From Mycobacterium hubeiense (lineage in GTDB: Bacteria > Actinomycetota > Actinomycetes > Mycobacteriales > Mycobacteriaceae), in NCBI RefSeq assembly GCF_002838065.1, contig NZ_PIZU01000017.1, positions 21,827 through 85,826 of the forward strand: a stretch of 64,000 bases of DNA. The letters run 5' to 3'. The notes beneath the pieces are model-generated. The model was not told the origin of the DNA. It did no database searches and was given only the letters and a program-made list of their open reading frames with translations. Of this stretch, positions 29,008 to 38,183 are shown piece by piece. The number at the start of each line of letters is the position of its first letter. Position 1 is the stretch's first letter. A program made the position numbers and the translations under genes.

Positions 29008-29056
29008 GATTTCGGCGCGTTGGGTCGCGCTGAGCGCGACTGCGCACGCCGAAATC
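29008..29056. repeat. Intergenic palindrome family A, copy 2
   Basis: A 49-bp palindrome with the same arms as 9726-9775 (GATTTCGGCGCG...CGCCGAAATC, inner GTCGCG...CGCGAC). It fills the gap between the convergent oppA and GMC genes and runs into the GMC stop codon. A bidirectional terminator is likely. Confidence 0.85.
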
Positions 29057-30593
29057 ACTGCTGGCGGATCAGGTCGACGGCCTTCTCCCCGATCATCACC
29101 GCCGGGGCGTGAGTGTGCCCGCGGATGATCGTCGGCATGATCGACGCGTCGGCCACCCGCAGCCCCTCGACGCCGCGCACCCGTAGCTGCGGGTCGACGA
29201 CGCTGGCGTCGTCGCGGCCCATTCGGCAGGTGCCGACGGGGTGATAAAGCGTGTGCGACAACGTATTCAGCGCCGTTTCGAGGGTTTCGTCGGTCAGCTC
29301 GCGAGCGCCGAGCGGACGGGCGATGGTGCCGATGACGTCCTTGAGCGCAGGCGACTTTGCGATGGTCGCGCACATCCGCAGACCTGCCATCAGCGCAGCA
29401 CGGTCCGCGCCCGCCTCGTCGGTGAGATAGCGCGGGTCGATAATCGGCTTGTCGCGCGGGTCGGCGGAGCGCAGTGCGATGGTGCCGCGGCTGTGCGGCT
29501 TCAGCAGGATCGGTCCCATCACGACCGCGTGCCCGGTGTACGGGTCGCCGATGCCCTCGTCGAAGAACGGCGCCGGGGCGAAGATCAGCTCGAGGTCGGG
29601 CAGGTCGAGATCCGGGCGGCTCTTGACGAAGCCATAGGCCTCACCGACGTTCGAGGTGAGCATGCCGCGACGACGGACCAGGTAGTTGACCAGTTGCAGG
29701 GGCTTCTCGGCGGCGAAAAGCGTGTCGTGGGGCACGTCGAAGCCCAGCGGGACCACCAAGTGGTCGAGGAGATTGGCGCCGACCTCCGGTGAGTGTGCGA
29801 CGACGTCGATGCCGTGCTCGGCGAGCTGATCGCGGTCCCCGACGCCGGACAGCATGAGCAGCTGCGGGCTGTTGATCGCGCCACCGCACAGCACCACTTC
29901 GCGGCGGGCCGTGACCACCTGACGGGTGCCGTCTTGGGCGAATTCCACGCCTGCGGCGCGTGTTCCGTCGAACACGACGCGCGTGGCCGTCGCCTCCGTC
30001 AGCAGCGTCAGATTCGGCCGGCGCAGTACCGGTTTGAGGTAGGCGTCGGCGGTGCTCCACCTCGAACCGCGGCGCTGGGTGACCCGGGTTTCGCAAAAGC
30101 CTTGGGGTTCAGCTTGGTTGGGGTCCTCGAGTGGGTAGCCACATTCGCGCACCGCAGTGAGCCACGCCGCCGTCGAGCTGCGCGGACTACGTTGACGTGA
30201 GATGACCAGCGGGCCGCTTTCGATGCGCCTGAAGTACTTCTCGACGTTGGCGTAGCTCCACTCGTCGCCGGCCAGCTCACCCCACTCGTCGTAGTCGGCG
30301 GCGAATCCGCGCACCCACATCATCGCGTTCATCGACGACGAACCGCCCAGCGTCTTGCCTCGCGGCCAATAAATCTGACGTCCGTCGAGTTCCTTTTGCG
30401 GTTCGGTCAGATAGTCCCAGTCGACCGGACTCCGGAACAGCTTGGCGAATGCCGCGGGGATGTGGATGTATTTGTCCTTGTCCCGCGGGCCGGCCTCGAG
30501 CACCACGACCGCCAGCGACGGATCAGCGCTGAGCCGGGCGGCCACCACCGCCCCCGCAGAACCTGTTCCCACGACTACGTAATCGGCGTCCAC
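29055..30593 (-). CDS. GMC-family FAD oxidoreductase
   Basis: FAD-dependent alcohol/choline dehydrogenase family protein of 512 residues. The dinucleotide motif [18 protein letters not shown] is at residues 6-23. GMC signature 1 is [19 protein letters not shown], signature 2 is [15 protein letters not shown], and the C-terminal active-site region is HPVGTCRMG with [18 protein letters not shown]. The substrate is unknown. The GTG at 30593 follows a TAGACT hexamer by seven bases. Equivalent in position and type to Rv1279. Confidence 0.92.
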   Translation of the reverse strand: MDADYVVVGTGSAGAVVAARLSADPSLAVVVLEAGPRDKDKYIHIPAAFAKLFRSPVDWDYLTEPQKELDGRQIYWPRGKTLGGSSSMNAMMWVRGFAADYDEWGELAGDEWSYANVEKYFRRIESGPLVISRQRSPRSSTAAWLTAVRECGYPLEDPNQAEPQGFCETRVTQRRGSRWSTADAYLKPVLRRPNLTLLTEATATRVVFDGTRAAGVEFAQDGTRQVVTARREVVLCGGAINSPQLLMLSGVGDRDQLAEHGIDVVAHSPEVGANLLDHLVVPLGFDVPHDTLFAAEKPLQLVNYLVRRRGMLTSNVGEAYGFVKSRPDLDLPDLELIFAPAPFFDEGIGDPYTGHAVVMGPILLKPHSRGTIALRSADPRDKPIIDPRYLTDEAGADRAALMAGLRMCATIAKSPALKDVIGTIARPLGARELTDETLETALNTLSHTLYHPVGTCRMGRDDASVVDPQLRVRGVEGLRVADASIMPTIIRGHTHAPAVMIGEKAVDLIRQQ

Positions 30594-30600
30594 CCGCCGC

Positions 30601-30606
30601 AGTCTA
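30601..30606 (-). promoter_or_regulatory. Candidate leaderless -10 of the GMC gene
   Basis: TAGACT on the minus strand, seven bases before the GTG at 30593, fits TANNNT with leaderless spacing. Confidence 0.5.
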
Positions 30607-30643
30607 TGAGCCGGGCCGGTCGTGTGCGGTCAGTTCGCCTGGC

Positions 30644-30739
30644 CGAGTGTGCAATGACCGCGTCCAGCGTGCGCTCACTGTGCCGATCCTCGACAAATCC
30701 CGCAGCCTACGCACACTCGCCGCGGTCATTGCACACTCG
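30644..30739. repeat. Intergenic palindrome family B, copy 2
   Basis: CGAGTGTGCAATGACCGCG (30644-30662) recurs exactly in inverse at 30721-30739, with 58 bases between. It fills most of the 166-bp gap between the DUF1326 and GMC genes. The GAGTGTGC arms link it to 18819-18877. Confidence 0.75.
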
Positions 30740-30759
30740 CCGCAGCGGTCAAGAGCGGC

Positions 30760-31386
30760 TCAGCCGTTCGACCAGTCGAACTCGTAGGAGATCCAGTTCG
30801 TGTCGGTGAAGTCGAGTCGCATGCCCTCGATCTCGACCTGGAACGAGCCGATCCCGCACTCGCCCTTCTTCCAGATGAAGCCGTCCGGCAGCACGATCTG
30901 GGCTTGGTGCGGTTCGCCGGTCACCGGGTTTCTGAACGTGTCACCCGTTGCGCGCCCGACACCCTCGGCCGTCATCGTGACCTGCACCCCGCTGCCGTCG
31001 AACTCGATCGGCGTCTTGACCAGACCTGCGACCTGGTACGTCGTGCCGAGTATGCCCCAGGGGTCGCCGCCGAGCCGGCCGGTATAGATCTGCGACAAGC
31101 ACTCGATCTGCTCGTCGGTGGTCTGCGGTGCGACGATGAATGCCGCCTTGCCGTTGCCGTCGTGAATCGCCTTCGGCCAGTTGACGACCGCGATGGACTT
31201 GACGCCCGATAGGTCGACGTCGCCGCATCGCCCCTCGAAGATGTGGTTGCCTACCATCGCCTTACAGCTGCCGTCCGCCGACGTCGGAAACCCGTGGAAG
31301 TTGCAGCCGCACCCGGGCGCGCAGTTGCAGAACTCATACCCCCGGCCCTTGAGGTACCACCGGGTGCGCTGTTCGGTCGTTGTCAT
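30760..31386 (-). CDS. DUF1326 Cys-rich protein
   Basis: The 208-residue protein of the DUF1326 family has an N-terminal Cys/His cluster EFCNCAPGCGCNFHGFPTSA, suggesting metal or Fe-S binding, then conserved VVNWPKAIHDGNGKAAFIV and QIECLSQIYTGRLGGDPWG. The ATG at 31386 follows AAAGG. It has no signal peptide. It lies 14 bp after a DUF2182 membrane protein gene; these two families are often adjacent in other genomes, so they probably act together. Function unknown. Confidence 0.85.
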   Translation of the reverse strand: MTTTEQRTRWYLKGRGYEFCNCAPGCGCNFHGFPTSADGSCKAMVGNHIFEGRCGDVDLSGVKSIAVVNWPKAIHDGNGKAAFIVAPQTTDEQIECLSQIYTGRLGGDPWGILGTTYQVAGLVKTPIEFDGSGVQVTMTAEGVGRATGDTFRNPVTGEPHQAQIVLPDGFIWKKGECGIGSFQVEIEGMRLDFTDTNWISYEFDWSNG

Positions 31387-31400
31387 GGCGTGCCTTTCGA

Positions 31401-32204
31401 TCAGACGAGATGGGTAACGAATGCGGGGTGCACCAAAAGCGCGCCACCCAGAACCAGCAGCGCCACCCCGGTCACGACGGCGAGCCGTTCGCCGAACGGC
31501 GCGACCTTCTCCAGAAGAATCAGCACCGCGAATATCAGCATCCATGCCAATTGCATTGCGCCGAAAGCTACTAGCAGGGCCATCAACATCCAGCAGCAGC
31601 CCACACAGAACACTCCGTGACGGCCCCCGGCCACGAACGCCCCGAGTGGACGGTCGAGGTGCTTGCCGTGGCGCAGGAAGAACGACAGCGGTGATCGACA
31701 GTGCCGCAAGCAGACTGACTTCAGCGGCGTGAGTTGGTACAGCCCGGCGCCGAGGGCCACCGCACCGGCGACGCGCCCGGCCCACGGACTGCCATCCATG
31801 AGCGGCTCGTGCAGGCGACTCCACGCAAAGAACGCGGGAATGCCGACGATGCTCCACAGCACGAGGTACCCGCCGACGAAGAACGCCACCGGTGCGGCCT
31901 GCCCGTTTGCGGCCGCTCGGCCGTAGAGACGAACCACAGGCACGACCGCGGGGAACATCATGGCGGCCATCATCGCCACCCACGCGACCAGGAACGCGAT
32001 GAACGACATGGCGGGCTGCGGGTGCATCGGCATTCCCGGCATCTGGTCGCCGGCCATCCCGGCGCCCATGTCCTCCGCGCTGACGGCCGACCACCACCAG
32101 CCCAGACCGGCCAAAATCAGCAACGCTGCCGGCAGCCAGATGTCGCTTCTGCCCGCCGCTCTGCGAACTTCGCTCACGCTCACATCGGCCGTCCTCTCAC
32201 CCAC
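31401..32204 (-). CDS. DUF2182 membrane protein
   Basis: The 267-residue membrane protein has about seven helices. Distinctive features are a Met/His-rich outer segment (EDMGAGMAGDQMPGMPMHPQ), MMAAMMFPAVVPVV, QLTPLKSVCLRHCRSPLSFF and GVFCVGCCWMLMALLV, all typical of the predicted metal-binding DUF2182 family. The start is a GTG. It is upstream of and co-directional with the DUF1326 gene. Copper or another soft metal would fit the Met, His and Cys residues, but this is an inference. Confidence 0.85.
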   Translation of the reverse strand: MGERTADVSVSEVRRAAGRSDIWLPAALLILAGLGWWWSAVSAEDMGAGMAGDQMPGMPMHPQPAMSFIAFLVAWVAMMAAMMFPAVVPVVRLYGRAAANGQAAPVAFFVGGYLVLWSIVGIPAFFAWSRLHEPLMDGSPWAGRVAGAVALGAGLYQLTPLKSVCLRHCRSPLSFFLRHGKHLDRPLGAFVAGGRHGVFCVGCCWMLMALLVAFGAMQLAWMLIFAVLILLEKVAPFGERLAVVTGVALLVLGGALLVHPAFVTHLV

Positions 32205-32255
32205 TATGGCATCGGTCGGCGGCCCAGACGGAGGATTTGCCGGCGAGCGGTGATT

Positions 32256-34883
32256 TCAGGCGGTCAGTTCGATGTGGTGGGCGCCGGCGACGCTGGCGTA
32301 GCGCTGCGGGCTGCAGGTCAGCACGATGACCTGACCGTCGTCGCCGACGGCGTCGAACACCGCCCCCATCTTGGCCAGGCGGTCGGCGTCGGTGAAGCCC
32401 AGCGCGTCGTCGATGACCACCGGCACACTGTCCTGCGCGTCGACCAGCGCCGCCCCGGCGAGGCGCGCCACAATGCCGAGTTGTTCCTTCGCCCCGCCCG
32501 ACAGCGAGTCGTAGGGCACCGTGCGGCCCGACAGCGTGCGACTGCAGATGCGCAGCTCGCTGTCGATGTCGACTTCGAAGCTGTCGCCGAACACGATGCG
32601 GCCCAACCGTTCTAGTTCCGCGCGGAACGGATCGACGTAGCGCGACCGGGTCGCGTCGCGGTGCCTGGCCATCACCGAACGCAGCATCTGTGCTGCGCGG
32701 GCGCGCCGGTGCACCCGCTGGTACTCCGCTTCGGCATGCTCGCGTTCGCTTTCGGCCGCATCCAGCTGGCCTTTGCGGCCTTCGGTGCCATACACCTTCA
32801 GCTGCGTGCTGACCTCCCGCAGCGCCTCGGCCACCTCGTCGTGCCGGCTGTCCAGGGAATCGGCGCGACGCACCGCGTCGTCGAGCGCCTTGGCCACGGT
32901 GTCGGGTGCGGTGCGGGCGAGTTCACCGCCCAGCTCTGCGACGCGGGTGGTGGCGCTCCTCGCGGCGTCGCCGTCCGCTTCGGCCTTGACGGCCAGCGCG
33001 TCATCGCTGACGGATTCACGTTGCAACGCCAGCCGTTGGCGCGCCACGGTCAATTCGGCGTGGGCGGCGCCCACCTTCTCGCGCAGCACGCTCGCCGCCG
33101 TGGACTTCTCGGCCAGCCTCTTGCCCGCCGCGGCGGCGACCTTGCGGCAGGTCTCACAGTGCGCGACGGCCTGCTGGTGAGCCGCGGCCGCCGCGTCGAG
33201 TTCAGCGCGGGCGGCAGCGGTGTCCACGGCCGTATCCCACAGCCCCGCCTCGGTGGGCGCGCCGTCGCGCAGTTCGGCCAGCCGTGCCCGCAGCCCGTCG
33301 ACGGTATCGTCACCGGTCAGCGCGTCGCGGGTGACCGTCAATCGGTCGCGGGCGGCGATGAGTTCGCGACGCCGCTGGTCCAGCTGGCGCGCGCCTTCGA
33401 CGTCGTCGACACCGCCGGCGGCCAGCGCTTCGGCCAGAACCCCTTGAGCCACATCGAGTTTCGCCTGCATGTCCGAGGCGGGCAGGCCCGGCACCACCCG
33501 CGCAGTGAGCAGCCCCGGCACCTCGATCTCGGTGGGCGCGGTGGCGCTGGCCGACCAGCCGGCGCCGGCGTCGAGCACCACCGGCGCGCCCGCCACCCGC
33601 AGCTCGATGTCGGCGGCCGCGACGAGTTCGATCTGCGCCGACGCGGCCTGCACCTGGGCGGCAGCACGCTCGACCGCCAGCGCCGCGGCTTCGATCGCCC
33701 GCATCGTCGTGTCGGTCAACGCGATTCCCGACAGCTCGCGCTCGATCCGATCCAGGTCGCGCTGCGCCGCGTCGATTTTGGTCAGCCGTCCGGCCAGCCG
33801 ATCGGCCTCGTCGCGGTCGGCCAGTAGGTGCACCGCGCGGCGGGCGGCGTCGACGCGAGCCTGGCTGGTCTCCACCGCCGTACGCGCCGCGTCGGCCGCG
33901 GCGTCGGCTTCGTCCTGGACCTCACGCGCGGTCGCCTCCTCTTCGGCGGCCTCGGCTGCGGCGGCCTCGAGTTCGGCGATCGTGGCGGCGCGCTCGTCGA
34001 TCTCCGCGCGCAGCCGGCGTCGTTCGGTGAGCGCGGTGACCGACGCGGCGTGCGTGGCGTCGGCCGCGGCGGCGACCACCTCGGCCTCCTTCAGCTGTTG
34101 CGTCAGCGCGGCGACGGCCTCGGCGGCCGTGCGCGCGACCGTCAACTGGTGCCGGGCCTGCTCACGCTCGGCGGCCAGCCGGGCGAGATCCTCGGTGAGC
34201 GCGGCGTGGCGCCGCACCGCTTCGTCCACCTCGGCGACGGCCGCGGCGCAGCGGGCCACCTCCGCGTCGGCGTCGTGCAGCCGCTTGACCGCCGCGGCCC
34301 ATTCGCCGGTGGGGCGGCCCGTCGGCGTGAAGTAGCGAAGGTACTCGGCGTCGATGCGGTCGATCAGCAAGGGCTCACTGCCGGAGAGTTGCACGGCCTC
34401 ACCGGCGGCGACGTCGAGCGCCCGGGACAGCGCATCGGAGCCGGACAGATCGACCGGTGCGGTCGCCGCGGCCTGCAGCACCCGCTGGGCGCGCCACAGG
34501 TCGAGGTCGACGGTCTCGTCCAGCAATGCCCGCACCCGCTCGTGCGCCTCGTCGCCGCTGAGCTCTTCGCGGCGCGGGGCCAACACCGTCAGCTGCGTCT
34601 CGCACCGTTTGTGGAACCGCTTGTGGTAGATGAATCGATAAGGGCCGGTGGAGATTTCGGCAGTGATCTCGGCACCCACATCGGCATGGGTGGGCTTGAC
34701 CTGTTTGACCTCCTTCTTGGTGGACCGGTCCTTGGCCTCCAGCAGCAGGTCGAGCGCCTCGATCATCGACGACTTGCCGATCTCGTTGGCGCCGCTGACG
34801 ACCACCACACCGCGATCGGGAAACTCGATCTCTCGGTGCGTGATGCCGCGATAGTTCGTCAGGATCAGCCGGTGCAGTCTCAC
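32256..34883 (-). CDS. SbcC/Rad50-like coiled-coil ATPase
   Basis: The 875-residue SMC-type ATPase has an N-terminal Walker A GANEIGKS (31-38), long Ala/Glu/Arg-rich coiled coils (about 190-390 and 480-760), an apex CETC motif in AVAHCETCRK that matches the Rad50 zinc hook, and C-terminal signature SLSGGAKEQLGI and Walker B VPVVIDDALGF. It is shorter than E. coli SbcC (about 1050). Its GTG overlaps the SbcD-like gene stop as GTGA. Equivalent to Rv1278. A role in processing DNA ends or hairpins is likely. Confidence 0.88.
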   Translation of the reverse strand: MRLHRLILTNYRGITHREIEFPDRGVVVVSGANEIGKSSMIEALDLLLEAKDRSTKKEVKQVKPTHADVGAEITAEISTGPYRFIYHKRFHKRCETQLTVLAPRREELSGDEAHERVRALLDETVDLDLWRAQRVLQAAATAPVDLSGSDALSRALDVAAGEAVQLSGSEPLLIDRIDAEYLRYFTPTGRPTGEWAAAVKRLHDADAEVARCAAAVAEVDEAVRRHAALTEDLARLAAEREQARHQLTVARTAAEAVAALTQQLKEAEVVAAAADATHAASVTALTERRRLRAEIDERAATIAELEAAAAEAAEEEATAREVQDEADAAADAARTAVETSQARVDAARRAVHLLADRDEADRLAGRLTKIDAAQRDLDRIERELSGIALTDTTMRAIEAAALAVERAAAQVQAASAQIELVAAADIELRVAGAPVVLDAGAGWSASATAPTEIEVPGLLTARVVPGLPASDMQAKLDVAQGVLAEALAAGGVDDVEGARQLDQRRRELIAARDRLTVTRDALTGDDTVDGLRARLAELRDGAPTEAGLWDTAVDTAAARAELDAAAAAHQQAVAHCETCRKVAAAAGKRLAEKSTAASVLREKVGAAHAELTVARQRLALQRESVSDDALAVKAEADGDAARSATTRVAELGGELARTAPDTVAKALDDAVRRADSLDSRHDEVAEALREVSTQLKVYGTEGRKGQLDAAESEREHAEAEYQRVHRRARAAQMLRSVMARHRDATRSRYVDPFRAELERLGRIVFGDSFEVDIDSELRICSRTLSGRTVPYDSLSGGAKEQLGIVARLAGAALVDAQDSVPVVIDDALGFTDADRLAKMGAVFDAVGDDGQVIVLTCSPQRYASVAGAHHIELTA

Positions 34884-36028
34884 GCGGCACCCCGGTCCAC
34901 GAGGCGCAACAGCAATGCCAGCGCCGCCCGGGCGTCGTCGCCCTGCTCGCCCTCTTCCCTTGCGGCGGCAACCAATTCATCGACCGCGGCGGCCGCGAAT
35001 CCGCCGATGCCGAGATCGTCGAACTCACCGTCGGCGGGAAGCACCGCGATATCGCTGTGCCGCTCCCAAACGGTGAGTGCCGCGAACACCCGGGCATAGC
35101 GGTCCAAGCACGCGTCGAGCGCGGCCTTGTCGGTGATGGTCAGCGAACCGCTCAACGCGAGCCGCACCACGGTGCGCTCTTTGTCGGCCATGAGGTCGAG
35201 GTTGATGTCGAGGTCGGCCACGTCGCGGCCGCTGTCCACTTCACGACGCAGTGTCACAAACCGCCACCGGCCGACCCGCCGCGGCTCGACCCGCACCGGC
35301 CTACTCGGATCGTTCTCGTCGATGTCGACCAGCAGCACGTGCCCGGGGTCGGGTTCGACGTCGTCGTAGTTGGTGACCTCTGGTGAGCCCGAATACCAGA
35401 CCCGCCCCGTCGACCCGACCTCGGTGCGAGAGTGCTTGTCCCCCAACGCCACATAGTGCACGGCACCGCGGGCCAGCGCGTCCTCCACCGCGGCCAGCCG
35501 GATCAGCGACAGCTTGTTCTTGTCGGGATCCAGCACGTCGACGCCGCCGTGGCCGACGACGATGCGGGTGACCCCGTCGGCGGGCAAGCCGTCGAGCACG
35601 TCGGCGACCAGATCGGTCGTCGGCGCCTTGGAGCGCCACGGCGCGGCGACGAGCTGCAGACCAGGGCGCACCTCGTGCACGCCGGCCGTGTCGAGAACCC
35701 TGACGTTGTCGGGGCATTCGGCGGTGAACAGCGCGCTGGTGTAGACCGATGATGCGTCCAGCGGATCGTGATTGCCGGGCAGCAAGTACACCGGAATCCC
35801 GATGGCGCGCATGGCTTCCAGTGCCTGGCTGACGTCACGCGGGGCGAGCTGGTTGTGTTCGAAGACGTCACCGGCGACGACGACGAACTCCGCGCCCGCC
35901 TCCGCGGCCAGCGTCCCCAGGCCCGCGACGGCATCGCGGCGAGCGGCCGAATAGCGCGGCTGCGCCTCACCGTTGAGGAAGTGACGGGTCATGCCGAGCT
36001 GCCAGTCGGCGGTGTGCACAAATCGCAT
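34880..36028 (-). CDS. SbcD/Mre11-like metallophosphoesterase
   Basis: The 382-residue calcineurin-like phosphoesterase partners the following ATPase. Motifs in order are HTADWQLG, FVVVAGDVFEHNQL, LPGNHDPLD, IVVGHGGVD and VALGDKHSRTE. In the first motif the usual DxH of Mre11/SbcD reads DWQ, so one metal-ligand histidine is replaced by glutamine; the remaining ligands are present. The ATG is preceded by a strong GGAGGGG site. Equivalent to Rv1277. Confidence 0.88.
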   Translation of the reverse strand: MRFVHTADWQLGMTRHFLNGEAQPRYSAARRDAVAGLGTLAAEAGAEFVVVAGDVFEHNQLAPRDVSQALEAMRAIGIPVYLLPGNHDPLDASSVYTSALFTAECPDNVRVLDTAGVHEVRPGLQLVAAPWRSKAPTTDLVADVLDGLPADGVTRIVVGHGGVDVLDPDKNKLSLIRLAAVEDALARGAVHYVALGDKHSRTEVGSTGRVWYSGSPEVTNYDDVEPDPGHVLLVDIDENDPSRPVRVEPRRVGRWRFVTLRREVDSGRDVADLDINLDLMADKERTVVRLALSGSLTITDKAALDACLDRYARVFAALTVWERHSDIAVLPADGEFDDLGIGGFAAAAVDELVAAAREEGEQGDDARAALALLLRLVDRGAA

Positions 36029-36151
36029 CTCGGCCCCTCCTTCCCGCTGCTCGATGCCGTTTCTGCGTCAGGCAAGGCGAGTGTAGGTCGGGCCTCCGAC
36101 AAGTCGGGGGACCTCGATCGGCATGTGCGTCAGCAAACACCTTAGACAGCC

Positions 36152-37528
36152 CTAGAGCGAGCGGGCGACGCGTGCCCGGCGCGCCTTGACCGCCCCGATC
36201 ACGGCGTCGAGCACCAGGAATCCGACCAGGCTGACGCCGAGCAGCGGCAGGAACCACCCCATCGCGATCGCGGTCACCACAATGGCCACGATCGCCACGG
36301 GATGCAGCGTGCGCAGCGCGCCACGCCGCGGCGCGCGTCCGAGCGCCCAGGCCGAGCCGCGGGTCGGGCGTCGCTGCCACCACATCCGGTACCCGAGCAC
36401 GATGACGGCCACCAAGGCGACCGCGACGGCGAGCAGCAGCAATTGGTTCAGCCAGCCGAACAGGAAGCCCATGTGCATACGGATGCCCCAGTCGGCCAGC
36501 TTGGCGACGAAGGAGTAGTCGCGGTGGTAGTCGATGACGTTGGAGACCGTCAGCTTCGCGGGGTCCACGGCAACGGAATTGGTGGTCAGCCGGTAGGCCT
36601 TGTCGACCTCCGTCACACCGACGGCGTGACCTGGTTCGGCCGGCAGCGTGACCTCCAGCGGCGCGCGCACGCCGTGTCCGTTGGCGACAGCGACCACGCC
36701 GTCGAAATCGACTGGGCCACTGCTGTTCTGAATAGTCAGTTCGGTATTCAATTGTGGGCGTTGCCATCCGAATGCTGCGCGAATGTCGTCGACTGTCGTA
36801 CCGGCATACAACGACCACGTGATTCCGGTGGCGGACAAGAACAACAACATCGGCAGTAGCCAAACCCCCGTCACACCATGCCAATTCATGGTGCGGCTTC
36901 GGCCCGCCACGCTGAGGTCCACGCGCAGTACGCGACCCGCACGGTTGCGCCGACGCTCGTTGCGTGCCTTGACGATCCACAGGTACACGCCGCCCAACGC
37001 GACGACCCACATCCACGACGCCGCAAGCTCGCTGTAGACGCGGCCCGGCTCACCGAGTTGCAGATGCCGATGCAGGCCGTCCAGCCAGGTACTCAGCGGC
37101 AGGTAGCCGAACCACACCGCCTCGTCGCCGAGCACCCGACCGGTGTACGGGTCGACAAAGACGGCGCGCACGGTGTCCTCGCCGAGAGCGGGGTCGGTGA
37201 ACAGCACCCGCGTGGAGTCCGTCGGTCCCTCGGCCGGGCGCATGCCGGCGATGGCCAGCGCAGGGAACGCCTTCTCCGCCGCAGCGGCTTGCTCGGTGAG
37301 GGACAGCGGGTTGCCGGCGGGTTCGACGAACAGGATGTCGCCGTAGACGAGGCGTTCCAGCGACGGGGCCAGCGCATAGAGCGCGCCGGTCAGCGCGGCG
37401 ACGAGGATGAACGGGGCGATCAACACCCCGGCGTAGAAGTGCAGCCGCAGCACGAGCGGCCGCATACGCGCCGGAGCGGTGGGGGCGACGGCCGGTGCGG
37501 CGTCGACAGTTTGTTCGGGCACAGACAT
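36152..37528 (-). CDS. PepSY-domain membrane protein
   Basis: The 458-residue protein of the PepSY-associated TM family has about four or five helices: LRLHFYAGVLIAPFILVAAL near the start, WMWVVALGGVYLWIV, TGVWLLPMLLFLSATGITWS, and a C-terminal group. Extracytoplasmic PepSY-like segments lie between them. I chose the ATG at 37528 (MSVPEQTVD), which has GAAAGAAG upstream. Family members are linked to iron-siderophore reduction and to copper genes; neither is shown here. It follows a small membrane protein gene on the same strand. Confidence 0.82.
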   Translation of the reverse strand: MSVPEQTVDAAPAVAPTAPARMRPLVLRLHFYAGVLIAPFILVAALTGALYALAPSLERLVYGDILFVEPAGNPLSLTEQAAAAEKAFPALAIAGMRPAEGPTDSTRVLFTDPALGEDTVRAVFVDPYTGRVLGDEAVWFGYLPLSTWLDGLHRHLQLGEPGRVYSELAASWMWVVALGGVYLWIVKARNERRRNRAGRVLRVDLSVAGRSRTMNWHGVTGVWLLPMLLFLSATGITWSLYAGTTVDDIRAAFGWQRPQLNTELTIQNSSGPVDFDGVVAVANGHGVRAPLEVTLPAEPGHAVGVTEVDKAYRLTTNSVAVDPAKLTVSNVIDYHRDYSFVAKLADWGIRMHMGFLFGWLNQLLLLAVAVALVAVIVLGYRMWWQRRPTRGSAWALGRAPRRGALRTLHPVAIVAIVVTAIAMGWFLPLLGVSLVGFLVLDAVIGAVKARRARVARSL

Positions 37529-37634
37529 AGAGGCTTCTTTCATGGAGTTCTTGCGGTGCGCTGGACGCAGCGACGACGGCGCGCGCGAGCGCACCGACGA
37601 GGTGAGGGAAATGCGGCGCTGGGCCGGGGTCAGG

Positions 37635-38159
37635 TCAGGCCGCTAGCGGCGGCGGCCCGCGGGTGCCCCACCCGCCGCAGACCACCGACCGCACCGCGAG
37701 GCCGGTGTGCGTCCACACCAGTCGGATGCATCGTTGCTCGTCGCCGCGAAGCGCCAGCAGCACCATGACCAGACGCCAGATGCTGCCGACAAGGGCAGCC
37801 AGCAGGCGCTCGGCCGCACAGATCAACGCCGCACCGCCGAGCGCGGCGACCAGATGCGCCGCCAGCATCGGCAGCGACCACTGGCCGGTATGCGTGTGGC
37901 CGCCGGCCACCGCCAGGACGCAGTGCCCGACAACCTGACCCACGGACAGGTACAGCGTCACCGCCGGCACGGAACGACGCGCTTTCGCCGAGGATGCGAG
38001 CGCGCCGATGACGGCGCACGCGAGGACAAGCACGACAAGTGAGGGGCTGGCGGGCAAACCGCCGCCGCCGAGGCTGTGCGCGCCGATGGCCGTCGCGGCC
38101 GCGCAGGCGCCGACGAAGCCACCCCGCATGCGGGCGGCGGTCGCTCGGGCGGCGCTCAT
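37635..38159 (-). CDS. Small polytopic membrane protein
   Basis: The 174-residue protein has about four helices (residues 14-30, 40-57, 68-85, 95-125). A His cluster, VAGGHTHTGQWSLPMLAAH, lies in or near the membrane and might bind heme or metal. I do not recognise a named family. It is the first gene of a pair with the PepSY protein (106 bp gap). Its ATG is seven bases after a TACGCT hexamer that overlaps the -10 of the divergent SixA gene. Confidence 0.7.
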   Translation of the reverse strand: MSAARATAARMRGGFVGACAAATAIGAHSLGGGGLPASPSLVVLVLACAVIGALASSAKARRSVPAVTLYLSVGQVVGHCVLAVAGGHTHTGQWSLPMLAAHLVAALGGAALICAAERLLAALVGSIWRLVMVLLALRGDEQRCIRLVWTHTGLAVRSVVCGGWGTRGPPPLAA

Positions 38160-38166
38160 TCGTCGA

Positions 38167-38176
38167 AGCGTACCGT
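38167..38176. promoter_or_regulatory. Overlapping divergent -10 hexamers
   Basis: The ten bases AGCGTACCGT hold TACGCT on the minus strand (38172-38167; seven bases, then ATG at 38159) and TACCGT on the plus strand (38171-38176; seven bases, then GTG at 38184). Both fit TANNNT with leaderless spacing and share the central TA. Confidence 0.6.
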
Positions 38177-38183
38177 CTAGCGC

